Shown here: one piece after another, positions 10,351-19,551 of the stretch | Position numbering within the stretch: the stretch's first letter is position 1 | Layout: each line of letters begins with the position of its first letter | NCBI RefSeq assembly: GCF_022496765.1 | Contig: NZ_VANV01000005.1 | Span: 1-64,000, forward strand | Length of the DNA: 64,000 nt | DNA from: Acidaminobacter sp. JC074 | GTDB lineage: Bacteria; Bacillota; Clostridia; Peptostreptococcales; Acidaminobacteraceae | Direction: 5' to 3' | Notes under the pieces: model-generated | Told to the model about the DNA's origin: nothing | The model's input: only the letters and a program-made list of their open reading frames with translations | The model's database searches: none | Position numbers and translations under genes: made by a program

Positions 10351-10425
10351 ATGCAACAGGTATATTTACATATTTTTTTTAAGGTATTTAACAGCAAACT
10401 TAATGCTGTTTTTTTATTGCCATAA
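10351..10425 (+). CDS. Possible 24-residue leader peptide
   Basis: GGAGGTG lies seven to eight bases before an ATG that opens a 24-codon frame rich in Phe, Val and Leu. Its end overlaps a terminator-like hairpin. A possible promoter lies upstream: TTCACA at 10263-10268 and TACAAT at 10287-10292, 18 bp apart. The arrangement could be a leader-attenuator ahead of the nuclease operon or a separate short transcript. No homologue is recognised and the coding call is weak. Confidence 0.35.
   Translation: MQQVYLHIFFKVFNSKLNAVFLLP
10390..10417 (+). terminator. Terminator-like hairpin in the nuclease leader region
   Basis: AACAGCA at 10390-10396 pairs with TGCTGTT at 10404-10410, followed by seven T residues. 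It lies about 160 bp before the nuclease start, in the sense orientation. Confidence 0.6.
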
Positions 10426-10577
10426 GTTATGTAAACCATCATTGCACATTTCCCATTTTTGTTTGTTATATTATTATGAAGATTTTATATAATCAGTCAA
10501 TTAAGCTAGTGACAAACCTATTATATATAATAGAATGGTTGCACTAGGTAAATAGAAGAGATTAAAGGGAGGCTAAA

Positions 10578-13500
10578 ATGAAAAAAGGGTTATCTAGGTT
10601 ATTAATCGCTCTGATATTAATAACCTCTATTCCGTTCGCACCTGTTCATGCAGAGGTAACGAGCGATCTAATCATATCAGAGTACATCGAAGGAGGCGGC
10701 AACGATAATAAGGCAGTAGAAATATTTAATGGTACTGGCTCATCGGTTGATTTAAGTCAGTATAAGATTAAAATTGGCTGGTTTACTAGTGGAGAAGTTA
10801 AAAAACCTATTTACATAGCGCTTGCAAACAGTGAAACTTTGTTGGCTCATGGTGATGTTTTTGTAGTTTCTAAAACTAATGGTATTGATCCATACAAGAT
10901 TCATACTGATTTGCCAAGCAGCAGCATGAGTAAAGTAAATGGTGATGATACTGTATCATTGGTGAAAGTAGTTGATGGAAATGATGTCGTCATAGATGAA
11001 ATTGGTGACATTGGAAAACCAATACTAAAAGATAAGACATTTGTAAGAAAACTTGATGTAACCACAGGTAAAACTGGCGTTCAAAATCCTAGTGAAAATG
11101 GTGAATGGATTGTTCATGCAAAAGATTATCTAGATGACTTAGGTAAGCATGGCAACATTGAAGAAACCAAATGTAAACCAGTCTCTTCTAACCTAGCAAC
11201 AGGTCTTGTTCAAGCTGGTACGGAACTCATACTTACTACAGATACAGATGGTGCAAAAATAGAAGTTGCAACTCATAACGGAAGTGACTATGAAGCTTAT
11301 GTTGATTTTGAAATCTTAAAAGTTGACGGCAAATTCATTATTAATGAAGATCTCACGATTAGAGTTAGAGCTACTAAAGATGGCCTAGAAGCTTCTGATG
11401 AAACAGTTTTAGATTTCCAGGTTACAACAGACAAGGTATTTTCAACAGTTGCTGATGCTAGAAATAACCATACAGGTGATAGCACACCAGTCGACATAAA
11501 AGTTATTGTTACTGGTCAAGCAGGCAAGTATATCTACGGAGAAGACAACACGGCTGGTATCGGCATTAAGGTCCCTGATGATGTAAGCCTTGAAGCGGGG
11601 AAAGAGGTAGAGCTTAAAGGTGTTCTTAAAGAAGATTATGGTTTCTGTTATATTGAAATAGCAGCAACTGAAGACGTAAAAATCAATGATGGCAGTCATG
11701 AAGTCGTACCTACAAAGCACTCTGGTGCCTTAAATGAAAGCTTAGAAGGAAAATTTATCACACTAGAAAATGCTGAAATGGGCAATATTTCTTATGGTAA
11801 ATTTACTTTTGCAGACAACTCAGAAGTTTACCCAGCTGAAACATCTTGGTTAACCAAAGGTCTTACATATGATTATATTACAGGTTATGTACACTATGAA
11901 TATGGAAACTACGTTGTTTATGTAGAAGACGAAAGTTTTATCATTGAAGATAAAACTAGAGTAAATAAAATTAAAACAAATGCAAAGTTTAATTATTTTG
12001 AAAGAAATGACAAAGTAGAATTAACTACATCAACTGAAGATGCGAAAATATATTATACACTTAACGGTAGCGAACCCACTTCATCAAGTCAATTATACAC
12101 GGCTCCATTTGAAGTTACAGAAGATGTAACAATTAAGGCAGTTGCTACACATGACACATTAAACAATAGTGTTATTAAAACAATTGATTTAAAAGTTATT
12201 GATAGTGTTGGAGATAAAACAATTCAAGAAATACAAGGTCAAGGTCATATCTCTCCATTTGAAGAAAAGGCTGTAACTAATGTAACTGGTATTGTTACTA
12301 AAAGATTGAGTTATAAATTCGATTCTTATGGCGAAACAATTAAAGGCTTTTACATGCAAACTACATCTGACAACGACGAAACTACTTCAGATGGTATTTT
12401 TGTCCTTACAGATGAGTATGTTAAGCCTGGTAATTCAGTAACCGTTAATGGAGCTGTCTTTGAAAACATTAAGAAAAATACCCTCCACGCTTATGATGAA
12501 AGTAATCAACTTTCAGTAACATCAATCGAAGCTTGGAAAATATCAAATGATAACAAAGAAAATGCTTTACCAACACCGATTGTCTTAGGTCAAGGCGGAA
12601 GAATAGTACCGCACGATCAAGTATCATCTGAGGATTTTAGTACATATGACCCTACTACATTTGCAATTGATTTTTATGAATCTCTTGAAGGTATGTATGT
12701 AACCGTAAATAATCCTGTGGTTGTTGGACCATATGTAAACAGAGTTATAACTGTTGTTCCTGACGATTTAGCTGTTGCAATAAAAGACGGTGATGTTAAC
12801 AGTCACAATGGTCTATTATTGACAGAAAATGACTCAAATAATGAGAAAATCATCCTAAACAGTGCTGGTGATTACGGCGCTTTAAAAAACGCTAAACGAT
12901 TTGTGATGGGAGATAAACTTGAAGCACCAGTTTTTGGTGTTATCGATTATGAATGGGCAGCATATAATATCTATTTAAGTAAAGATGTAACAGCCCCTGA
13001 AGAGCAAGGGACTGTTAGCGACGTATTCAAATACGAAACTTCAACTAACGAGTTAACCATCGCTTCTTACAATGTTTACAACCACGGTGGTAAAGATAGT
13101 AGTAAGAAAACTGAAGGCATAGCAGATCAAATAGTAAATAGTATGAAGTCACCTGACATCATAGGTCTTGTTGAAGTGCAAGACAATGACAGTCATGAAG
13201 GTGAAGAAGGTTCAACAGTTGTGGATGCTTCAGAAACTTATTCAAAGTTTATTCAGGCAATCCTAGATAAGGGTGGTCCAAGATACGAATGGACGGATAT
13301 TAATCCTGTACTTCACACCGAAGGTGGACAACCTGGAGGTAACATTCGTGTAGGTTTCTTATATAATCCAGCTAGAGTGACATTAAAAGATGGTACTAAA
13401 GGTGGTTCTACTGAAACTGTTACAGTAGATGCAGATGGTCATTTAGCTAAAAATCCTGGTCGTATAGCAGCTACAGATCCTGCATTTGATGGTACTAGAA

Positions 13501-15389
13501 AATCTCTTGCTGCAGAATTTGAATTCAATGGACAAAGCATCATTGTTATAGCAAATCACTTAAAATCAAAGGGTGGCGATGAAAGCATCTACGGAAATAA
13601 ACAATTACCAGAATTACACTCTGCTGAAAAACGTACTGCTCAAGCACAATTAGTAAACGATTTTGTCGATAGCATTGTTGCAGCAAACTCAGATGCAAAA
13701 GTTGTTGTTCTGGGTGATATGAATGACTTCCATTATTCAGCTCCGGTTAAAGCATTGGCTGGTGACGTACTGAATAACATGATTAATGAGTTACATAAAA
13801 GCGAACAGTTTACTTATATGTATGGCGGAAACGCACAAGTTCTAGACCACATTTTAGTAACTGATAACATGTTAGATGATACACGCGTTGATGTTATTAA
13901 TATCAACTCAACTTTATCGAAAGATGTTAGACACAGTGATCATGATCCTGTAATGGTAGCAATTGCTGGTTTTGCACCAGAAGGTTTTGTTGAGCCAGTA
14001 ACATCTAATCATTCAGATGATACATTTATTGGTCAGACACTTGAGTTATCAACACTGACTGATGGAGCAACAATTTATTATTCATTAGGTGACTTAGATT
14101 TAGACACAATTACTAATAACGAAGAATATACTGCACCAATTCCAGTAACAGATTCAATGACTATTCAAGCTGTTGCTAAAAAAGGTGACTCTTTATCAGA
14201 AGTAAAAACATATACAATTACAGCCAAGGTTGCTCCTGTAGAAGCTTCAGCAATAGGTTCTGTAGATAAAGATTCAAAAGTAACACTGACTTCTGAAACA
14301 CCAGGGGTTAAAATTTACTATACTAAGGGTGATACATTAGATTTAGTTACACTTACAAATAACACAGAGTATACTGAAGCTATTACAATTTCTGAGAACA
14401 TGACTATTAAAACTGTTGCTGTATTAAGTGACAAGGTTAGTGATGTGAACACATATAATTATGTTGTTAAATCAGATGATCCAATTACTGTAGCTCAGGC
14501 CAGAGCTCTAGATCCAAATAAAGATGTTATTCTTGATGTTGTTGTAACTACTACAATTGGTGGATATGGTAATCAATCATTCTACTTCCAGGATGACACT
14601 GGTGGTGGATACATTCATCTAAAAGACGATGATTTTGATACCAATATAGTAAAAGGTACGCATCTAAAGATTACAGGTAAAACAGAAGACCGTAACGGTC
14701 AGTTCCAAATAAAAGAATCAAACTTAGAAATTTTGGATTCAGTTCCAATGCCTGAACCAAAAGTGATTACTCATAGCTTGATTAACGATAGCACAGAATC
14801 ACAACTTGTAAAACTTGTAGGTTATAGAATTGGCAAAATAACATCAGACAATTTCGACAATACCTATATAGAAGCTGTAAAAGATAACAACCTATTAAAG
14901 ATAAAAGTTGATTCTAGAAGTGGCAAAACTTATGATGATGCTAAAGCAAAACTTAAGGTAGACGATATTATTGATGTCGTAGGTAACTTATCAGAATATA
15001 ATGGATCATATAGATTGAATCCTGATTCTCTTGATAACATCACTGTTCAAAGCCAAGGACACCAGTTAACAGCTTTACAAACTACGACTTTAAGCTATCA
15101 AGCTAAACAAACATTCTCTCAAAATGAGTTTGTAAATGTAACAGTTGAAACAAGCTCGGATTTAAATGAAATCACAGGTACTGTTTTATTCAAGGTAACA
15201 AGAAATGACCGACCAGTTCGCTTAGGATTCTCATCATTTGTTAAATCAAATAATGATAAAGCTGGTTTTGGCTTTGACACAAGCGGTTTAGAAAGTGGTA
15301 CTTATAAAGTAACTGCTTACTACTGGACTTCTCTAGTTAATCCAACAGTTTTATCGCCTGAAAAAAGTATTGAAATTGTGATTGAATAG
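10578..15389 (+). CDS. Large secreted ExeM/NucH-like nuclease
   Basis: An exported protein of 1603 residues predicted to degrade extracellular nucleic acid. Visible parts in order: signal peptide (about 1-25, ending VHA); lamin-tail domain (about 28-150); a chitobiase C-terminal-like repeat (about 475-540); an OB-like region; the endonuclease/exonuclease/phosphatase domain (about 824-1130) with ASYNVYN, LVEVQDND, ANHLKSKGG, LGDMNDFHYS and RHSDHDPV; two more chitobiase-like repeats (about 1150-1285); and an OB-fold of NucH type (about 1300-1400). The C-terminal 90 residues resemble the end of the protease at 4151-9469, with WTS and a following P-x-V in the same place. GGGAGG precedes the ATG. 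No cell-wall anchor is seen. The SLH protein gene starts 8 bp downstream, in the same operon. A nutritional or biofilm role is inference. Confidence 0.93.
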   Translation: MKKGLSRLLIALILITSIPFAPVHAEVTSDLIISEYIEGGGNDNKAVEIFNGTGSSVDLSQYKIKIGWFTSGEVKKPIYIALANSETLLAHGDVFVVSKTNGIDPYKIHTDLPSSSMSKVNGDDTVSLVKVVDGNDVVIDEIGDIGKPILKDKTFVRKLDVTTGKTGVQNPSENGEWIVHAKDYLDDLGKHGNIEETKCKPVSSNLATGLVQAGTELILTTDTDGAKIEVATHNGSDYEAYVDFEILKVDGKFIINEDLTIRVRATKDGLEASDETVLDFQVTTDKVFSTVADARNNHTGDSTPVDIKVIVTGQAGKYIYGEDNTAGIGIKVPDDVSLEAGKEVELKGVLKEDYGFCYIEIAATEDVKINDGSHEVVPTKHSGALNESLEGKFITLENAEMGNISYGKFTFADNSEVYPAETSWLTKGLTYDYITGYVHYEYGNYVVYVEDESFIIEDKTRVNKIKTNAKFNYFERNDKVELTTSTEDAKIYYTLNGSEPTSSSQLYTAPFEVTEDVTIKAVATHDTLNNSVIKTIDLKVIDSVGDKTIQEIQGQGHISPFEEKAVTNVTGIVTKRLSYKFDSYGETIKGFYMQTTSDNDETTSDGIFVLTDEYVKPGNSVTVNGAVFENIKKNTLHAYDESNQLSVTSIEAWKISNDNKENALPTPIVLGQGGRIVPHDQVSSEDFSTYDPTTFAIDFYESLEGMYVTVNNPVVVGPYVNRVITVVPDDLAVAIKDGDVNSHNGLLLTENDSNNEKIILNSAGDYGALKNAKRFVMGDKLEAPVFGVIDYEWAAYNIYLSKDVTAPEEQGTVSDVFKYETSTNELTIASYNVYNHGGKDSSKKTEGIADQIVNSMKSPDIIGLVEVQDNDSHEGEEGSTVVDASETYSKFIQAILDKGGPRYEWTDINPVLHTEGGQPGGNIRVGFLYNPARVTLKDGTKGGSTETVTVDADGHLAKNPGRIAATDPAFDGTRKSLAAEFEFNGQSIIVIANHLKSKGGDESIYGNKQLPELHSAEKRTAQAQLVNDFVDSIVAANSDAKVVVLGDMNDFHYSAPVKALAGDVLNNMINELHKSEQFTYMYGGNAQVLDHILVTDNMLDDTRVDVININSTLSKDVRHSDHDPVMVAIAGFAPEGFVEPVTSNHSDDTFIGQTLELSTLTDGATIYYSLGDLDLDTITNNEEYTAPIPVTDSMTIQAVAKKGDSLSEVKTYTITAKVAPVEASAIGSVDKDSKVTLTSETPGVKIYYTKGDTLDLVTLTNNTEYTEAITISENMTIKTVAVLSDKVSDVNTYNYVVKSDDPITVAQARALDPNKDVILDVVVTTTIGGYGNQSFYFQDDTGGGYIHLKDDDFDTNIVKGTHLKITGKTEDRNGQFQIKESNLEILDSVPMPEPKVITHSLINDSTESQLVKLVGYRIGKITSDNFDNTYIEAVKDNNLLKIKVDSRSGKTYDDAKAKLKVDDIIDVVGNLSEYNGSYRLNPDSLDNITVQSQGHQLTALQTTTLSYQAKQTFSQNEFVNVTVETSSDLNEITGTVLFKVTRNDRPVRLGFSSFVKSNNDKAGFGFDTSGLESGTYKVTAYYWTSLVNPTVLSPEKSIEIVIE

Positions 15390-15397
15390 GAGGAAAC

Positions 15398-17770
15398 ATG
15401 AAAAAAATATTATTAATCATACTCCTGCTTTTCACTATGTCATTTGTATATGCAGAATCAGATTTTGATCTTGAGAGTGACATTGATGGCTACATATCCA
15501 ATGGACAGACTATAAAAGGCACCATCACAATCACAAAAGATGGTCAGCCATATGCCTATGAGTATGTACCATATACCTTAAAAGACGAAAGCGGCAATGC
15601 ACTTTTAAACTTTGGTCAAGTTAGAACAGATGATAAAGGTCAAGCCTCTTTGTCTGTTAAATATCCAGATGTAGAAAACGGTACTTACCGATTAAAGTTT
15701 GAATTACCTAACCATATCTATATTATTGAAATTACTTTAAGCGAAGATGATTATTCTTTGTCTATGGACAAATCATCATTTAGACTCAGTGAAACAATCA
15801 ATGGAAGAGGTTATTACAAGACTGATAAAGATACAATCACCTATTCTTTAAGAGATGTACACGATAAGATTATTGATACCTTTGATGTGGCTCTTGTCAA
15901 CAATGAGTTTGAGTTCAATTACAATGCTCCAAATACATCTGGAAGTTACAGTTTGAACATTGAGTTAAGTGAAGGTCGTTGTGCACATATGATAACAGTT
16001 TCTGATGAAATCAAATCGATTAACGTCAGTTCATTTAACACAACTTATACAACAGAGTATGGGACGAATCCATCATTGCCAAAGAAGATAGAAGCGACTA
16101 AGCATGATGGAACAAAAGTCCTGTTACCTGTAGTTTGGGATCTTAGTAACATAGATATCCGTCAACCATCAACTAAGTATATAGAAGGTATCGCAGATGA
16201 TAAGTATTCTGTTAGTGCCCATTTAACGGTTAATCCTCCTAGACCAAAAGACGATGACGATGACGATGACGATGAACCTAAAAAAGAAAAAGAGCCTAAA
16301 AAAGATAAGGAAGAAGAAATAAAGGACAAAATTCCTAAGGCAGGCAAGGATGCTTCTAAGGAAGAAAAGAAGGTTCTTAAAGATTCTGCTAATAAAATGT
16401 TAGATGAGCTTAAAGATCCAACAGCTGATGAACTTAAAGATGTCAATAAAGCACTTAATCAAACACTTAAAGTTCTTGAGCCTGAAGATGCTGTTGATCT
16501 AGTAGCTGATATGACCAATGCAGTAAAAGACAACATGACAGACATGTCTGTGTCTGAAGCATCAAGTCTTGTTAGAGACATGCTTGACAATTCATATGAT
16601 ACACTTAAAGACCAAGATGATTTAAGTAAAAAGGAAAAGAAAGCATTAGAAAGATCAATGACTCGTTTGGTAACTTCTCTTTATGAAGAAAAGACTGCCA
16701 TAGAAAAAGAAACTGTTACAGTTTCTGATATCAACAAGGCAATCAAAAGTATTGAGCAAGTCGAAGCATTAGTGAAGAACTCATTGAATGATGCTGATCT
16801 TGAAGTTAAGCCGAGTATTCTTGTTAAAGCAACAGATCAATTGACGCTTGATCCTGAAACTGTTAAGCACCTTGCTCAAACAGATATGGACTTAGCAGTA
16901 GAAGCTGGAGATGTTAAATTTACAATTCCAAATGCATTAATTGATAAAGTTCAGGAAAACTTAAACGTAAAGCGTGATGAAGTTAAAACTCCACTATCTA
17001 AAGAAACTTCAAATGGTAAAGTTGAGACCTTAAAAACTATGGACTTAACAGTAAACTCTAATGGTCAATCTCTTGAGAATGTACGTTTGTCATTCCCTAT
17101 AGGCGATTTAGATGTAGATGCTGACAGCCTAATGGTTGGTGTTTATGAAAATGGTGTATGGACAAAACTTGATTACACTATCGAAGATGGTAATATCATC
17201 TTTACAGCACCTCACTTCTCAATCTACTCTGTTATGAAATATGAAACATCATTTACAGATATTGATATGTGGGCTAAAAACTACATCACATCACTGGCTG
17301 CTAAAGGTATTGTAAGCGGTAAGAGTGAAAGTGCTTATGATCCAAATGGCACAATTACTAGAGCTGAGTTTGTTACTATGCTTATCAATCATTTAGGTTT
17401 AGATGAAGAAGCCAACATCAACTTCTCAGATGCTAGTGGTTGGTACGAATCATACTTAGCAATTGCTAAGGCAAATGGTTTATACTATGGTCATGAGGGC
17501 AACAAGTTCAGACCTACAGATGCAATAACTAGAGAAGAAATGGCTGTCTTAGTAAACAAAGCTTATGAAATCAAGTATGGTGACAATTTAGAAACTCAAG
17601 ATACACCATTCTCTGATCATTCTTTTATTACTGAAGATGCACGATCTGCTGTTTATGCAATGAAATCTAATGAGATTATCTCAGGTTACCCAGATAACTC
17701 ATTTAAACCTCAAAACACAGCTTCAAGAGCAGAAGCTGCAACAATCATTTATCAATTTTTAGATAAATAA
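15398..17770 (+). CDS. SLH-domain surface protein (partner of the nuclease)
   Basis: A 790-residue exported protein. A signal peptide (about 1-21, ending VYA) is followed by beta-sandwich domains, a run of eight Asp residues with a Lys/Glu-rich tail (about 287-310), an acidic helical region, a conserved beta region (with TAPHFSIYS), and three SLH motifs in the last 170 residues that should bind cell-wall polymer. AGGAGG precedes the ATG, and the start is 8 bp from the nuclease stop, so the two are co-transcribed. The C-terminal half is a close paralogue of the SLH protein at 778-4101, including near-identical first SLH motifs; the N-terminal half is shorter and more divergent. Placement after a secreted enzyme without its own anchor suggests a display role. 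Confidence 0.92.
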   Translation: MKKILLIILLLFTMSFVYAESDFDLESDIDGYISNGQTIKGTITITKDGQPYAYEYVPYTLKDESGNALLNFGQVRTDDKGQASLSVKYPDVENGTYRLKFELPNHIYIIEITLSEDDYSLSMDKSSFRLSETINGRGYYKTDKDTITYSLRDVHDKIIDTFDVALVNNEFEFNYNAPNTSGSYSLNIELSEGRCAHMITVSDEIKSINVSSFNTTYTTEYGTNPSLPKKIEATKHDGTKVLLPVVWDLSNIDIRQPSTKYIEGIADDKYSVSAHLTVNPPRPKDDDDDDDDEPKKEKEPKKDKEEEIKDKIPKAGKDASKEEKKVLKDSANKMLDELKDPTADELKDVNKALNQTLKVLEPEDAVDLVADMTNAVKDNMTDMSVSEASSLVRDMLDNSYDTLKDQDDLSKKEKKALERSMTRLVTSLYEEKTAIEKETVTVSDINKAIKSIEQVEALVKNSLNDADLEVKPSILVKATDQLTLDPETVKHLAQTDMDLAVEAGDVKFTIPNALIDKVQENLNVKRDEVKTPLSKETSNGKVETLKTMDLTVNSNGQSLENVRLSFPIGDLDVDADSLMVGVYENGVWTKLDYTIEDGNIIFTAPHFSIYSVMKYETSFTDIDMWAKNYITSLAAKGIVSGKSESAYDPNGTITRAEFVTMLINHLGLDEEANINFSDASGWYESYLAIAKANGLYYGHEGNKFRPTDAITREEMAVLVNKAYEIKYGDNLETQDTPFSDHSFITEDARSAVYAMKSNEIISGYPDNSFKPQNTASRAEAATIIYQFLDK

Positions 17771-17775
17771 AAATC

Positions 17776-17802
17776 AAGCTGACTTCAATTTGAAGTCAGC
17801 TT
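17776..17802. terminator. Bidirectional terminator between the SLH and VanZ-like genes
   Basis: A perfect 12-bp stem, AAGCTGACTTCA and its complement, with an ATT loop, followed by TCTTTTT on the plus strand and an A-rich flank giving U residues on the minus strand. The stop codon of the VanZ-like gene lies inside the stem, so the convergent operons share it. Confidence 0.85.
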
Positions 17803-18195
17803 CTTTTTAATTTGACATGTTAAATTATATGCCGCTATAGCTAATAAGCCCCCAAACAGGTCAATAAATACATCTAAGATCCTACCTGATCTTCCTGGTA
17901 CCATAAGCTGATGAAGCTCGTCGCTACAAGCAATCAGAAAAACCCCTATTAGGACATATTTGGGATTTTCTATAATTAGGTATATTAGGATACCAATTAT
18001 GAAATATATTGAAACATGGGCTGTTTTTCGTATGATTAAGGTATAATTCCTATGCTCTTCATAGGAAGATGTCTGAATCCTTAATCCATCTAAAACGCCA
18101 TCCGATTGACTGGTTGATATTTGACCGTTTTGATTAGAAAACCAAAAGAGTGATACTAGAACCAATAGCAGCAATATCATGTATAATTTTTTCAC
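17785..18195 (-). CDS. VanZ-like membrane protein
   Basis: A 136-residue membrane protein with about four hydrophobic segments. The VanZ family signature is clear: RKTAHVSIYF in the middle, then SDELHQLMVPGRSGR followed by DVFIDLFGG. VanZ itself gives low-level teicoplanin resistance; most relatives have no assigned job beyond a link to the envelope. The start is a GTG at 18195 that overlaps the TGA of the upstream LytTR gene by four bases (GTGA), so translation is probably coupled to that regulator. Confidence 0.9.
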   Translation of the reverse strand: MKKLYMILLLLVLVSLFWFSNQNGQISTSQSDGVLDGLRIQTSSYEEHRNYTLIIRKTAHVSIYFIIGILIYLIIENPKYVLIGVFLIACSDELHQLMVPGRSGRILDVFIDLFGGLLAIAAYNLTCQIKKKLTSN

Positions 18196-18944
18196 GAACT
18201 TGTCTCCATAATAGACTGTATAACATAGGCCTCCTGATGTCTTTTTACAACATCTTCAGAAGGTGTTTTTATTGGATAATCTGTCGCATAAGTATGGTGA
18301 ATCCCATTTTCAAACCATATTTTAAACTTTTTACTAGAAACTTTGGAAACTTCCTTTACCTTTGAAAAGTTAACGACAGTAGACTTATCTACCCTGACAA
18401 AGTACTCAGGTAACATAGAAATGACTTTATCAAAATGATCCTCACTCAGAAAAGTTCTATCATCTGAATAGTAGTACATCAAGTCTCTTTCTCTCGTCAC
18501 ATAGTTGATCTTATCAATATTTAAAACAACAGCCTCTGACTTGTTTTTACTAATAATTTTATCCGATTTATGGATTTCTTTAATTTTCTTCATCAGAGAG
18601 TGTCTACTATATATTTCTTGAGAGTACTCTGCCATCTTTTTAAGAGAAATAGAACCACAGAAATAAGCAACCATGTTGTATCCCATAAAGAATGAGAGGT
18701 GGTCCATCTTTTGAACATATGCAACAACTTCAACCTGTAGTTTCTTTAAAAGGTCTAAATAACCTTTATCAACTCTATCCATGTAATTATAATCAAAGAC
18801 ATAAATATCTTGTGTACCTAACATACCTAGACTTTTAATCTTTGAGTAAGTAACTTGTGTGACGAAAACATCATGGTCCTCACTTTGACATAAAGCAATG
18901 GTGTCAATTACATATTTATCTTCTGAAAATACCAATACCCTCAT
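18192..18944 (-). CDS. LytTR DNA-binding regulator with degenerate receiver domain
   Basis: A 250-residue protein with an N-terminal receiver-like fold (about 1-115) and a C-terminal LytTR DNA-binding domain (about 140-240), recognised by LPEYFVRVDKSTVVNFSKV. A possible phospho-acceptor Asp is present in DIYVFDYNY, but the conserved Lys of beta strand 5 is missing: the strand reads AYFCGSIS where KP is expected. The receiver may therefore not respond to phosphorylation in the usual way. AAGGAGAG precedes the ATG with good spacing. The VanZ-like gene overlaps its end. A second protein of the same design lies at 19532-20278. No histidine kinase is adjacent. Confidence 0.9.
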   Translation of the reverse strand: MRVLVFSEDKYVIDTIALCQSEDHDVFVTQVTYSKIKSLGMLGTQDIYVFDYNYMDRVDKGYLDLLKKLQVEVVAYVQKMDHLSFFMGYNMVAYFCGSISLKKMAEYSQEIYSRHSLMKKIKEIHKSDKIISKNKSEAVVLNIDKINYVTRERDLMYYYSDDRTFLSEDHFDKVISMLPEYFVRVDKSTVVNFSKVKEVSKVSSKKFKIWFENGIHHTYATDYPIKTPSEDVVKRHQEAYVIQSIMETSS

Positions 18945-19037
18945 CGTATCTCTCCTTCTTACTATCTATTATATCTATAATTTTACAATAGTATAGTCAA
19001 ATCGTTACATTCTTTGGATTTTTATGGTAATAAAAAA

Positions 19038-19054
19038 GACGTAGTAACTACGCC
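19038..19054 (-). terminator. Terminator of the LytTR/COG2426 operon
   Basis: CGTAG/CTACG stem with a TAA loop, followed by TCTTTTTT on the minus strand. It overlaps the 3' end of the exporter-like gene. Confidence 0.7.
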
Positions 19055-19551
19055 AGAAACATTATATGAAAATAGTAGCTTAATAGATAAACTAAGAATC
19101 CTGCTGTGATCACACCAGCCATAATGGCTATACATGCTTTTTTAAAGCTTACTTTTGTTATAACCGCTGCCACACATCCTGTATAAGCACCAGTCATGGG
19201 TAAAGGTATGGCTACTAAAAGGTACAAACCCAATAATCGATATTCTCTGTAATGACCAATTTTTTTTGCTGCACGTTCCTCATAGCGATTCACAAATCCT
19301 CTTAATGCCTCCAATTTTCTGAAATGATAAAAGAGAGGATTAATAATCTTTAATAGTATCGGCACGATTAAACAATTACCAGCAACGGCAATAATTGCAG
19401 CATTTATAGGCTCCATTCCCAATCCTACACCAAGTGGAATAGCGCCTCTAAGCTCTACGATAGGCATCATAGACATAAGAAATACACTGATTTCTTCTGT
19501 AAATATTTTTGTTAAAAACTCAAACAATTCATTAACCTTTCTTATCGACAT
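19048..19551 (-). CDS. Small membrane exporter-like protein (COG2426)
   Basis: A polytopic membrane protein of about 167 residues in the family named small multidrug export protein. The family pattern SMMPIVELRGAIPLGVGLG lies near residue 26 and LLVAIPLPMTGAYTG near residue 110, with three to four further hydrophobic segments. Transport substrates for the family are not established. The upstream LytTR gene overlaps its 5' end by about 20 bases. The start is placed at the ATG at 19551, although an upstream TTG at 19554 or a later codon cannot be excluded. It is co-transcribed with that regulator and followed by a terminator. Confidence 0.82.
   Translation of the reverse strand: MSIRKVNELFEFLTKIFTEEISVFLMSMMPIVELRGAIPLGVGLGMEPINAAIIAVAGNCLIVPILLKIINPLFYHFRKLEALRGFVNRYEERAAKKIGHYREYRLLGLYLLVAIPLPMTGAYTGCVAAVITKVSFKKACIAIMAGVITAGFLVYLLSYYFHIMFLA

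Larger units (their letters stand above)
9470..10577. other. AT-rich divergent intergenic region
   Basis: About 1.1 kb separates the divergent protease and nuclease genes. It is very AT-rich and must hold both promoters, but no consensus promoter pair stands out for either gene. The visible structures are a short inverted repeat AACATT/AATGTT (about 9490-9503) in the presumed protease leader and a small leader ORF with a terminator hairpin at 10351-10425. Longer reading frames in the region have no ribosome-binding site and no recognisable product. Confidence 0.6.

Noticed and set aside
10081..10492. Two overlapping plus-strand frames of 73-74 codons in the region before the nuclease
   Set aside because: No ribosome-binding site, no recognisable family, and composition typical of AT-rich intergenic DNA; only the short frame at 10351 has a good site.
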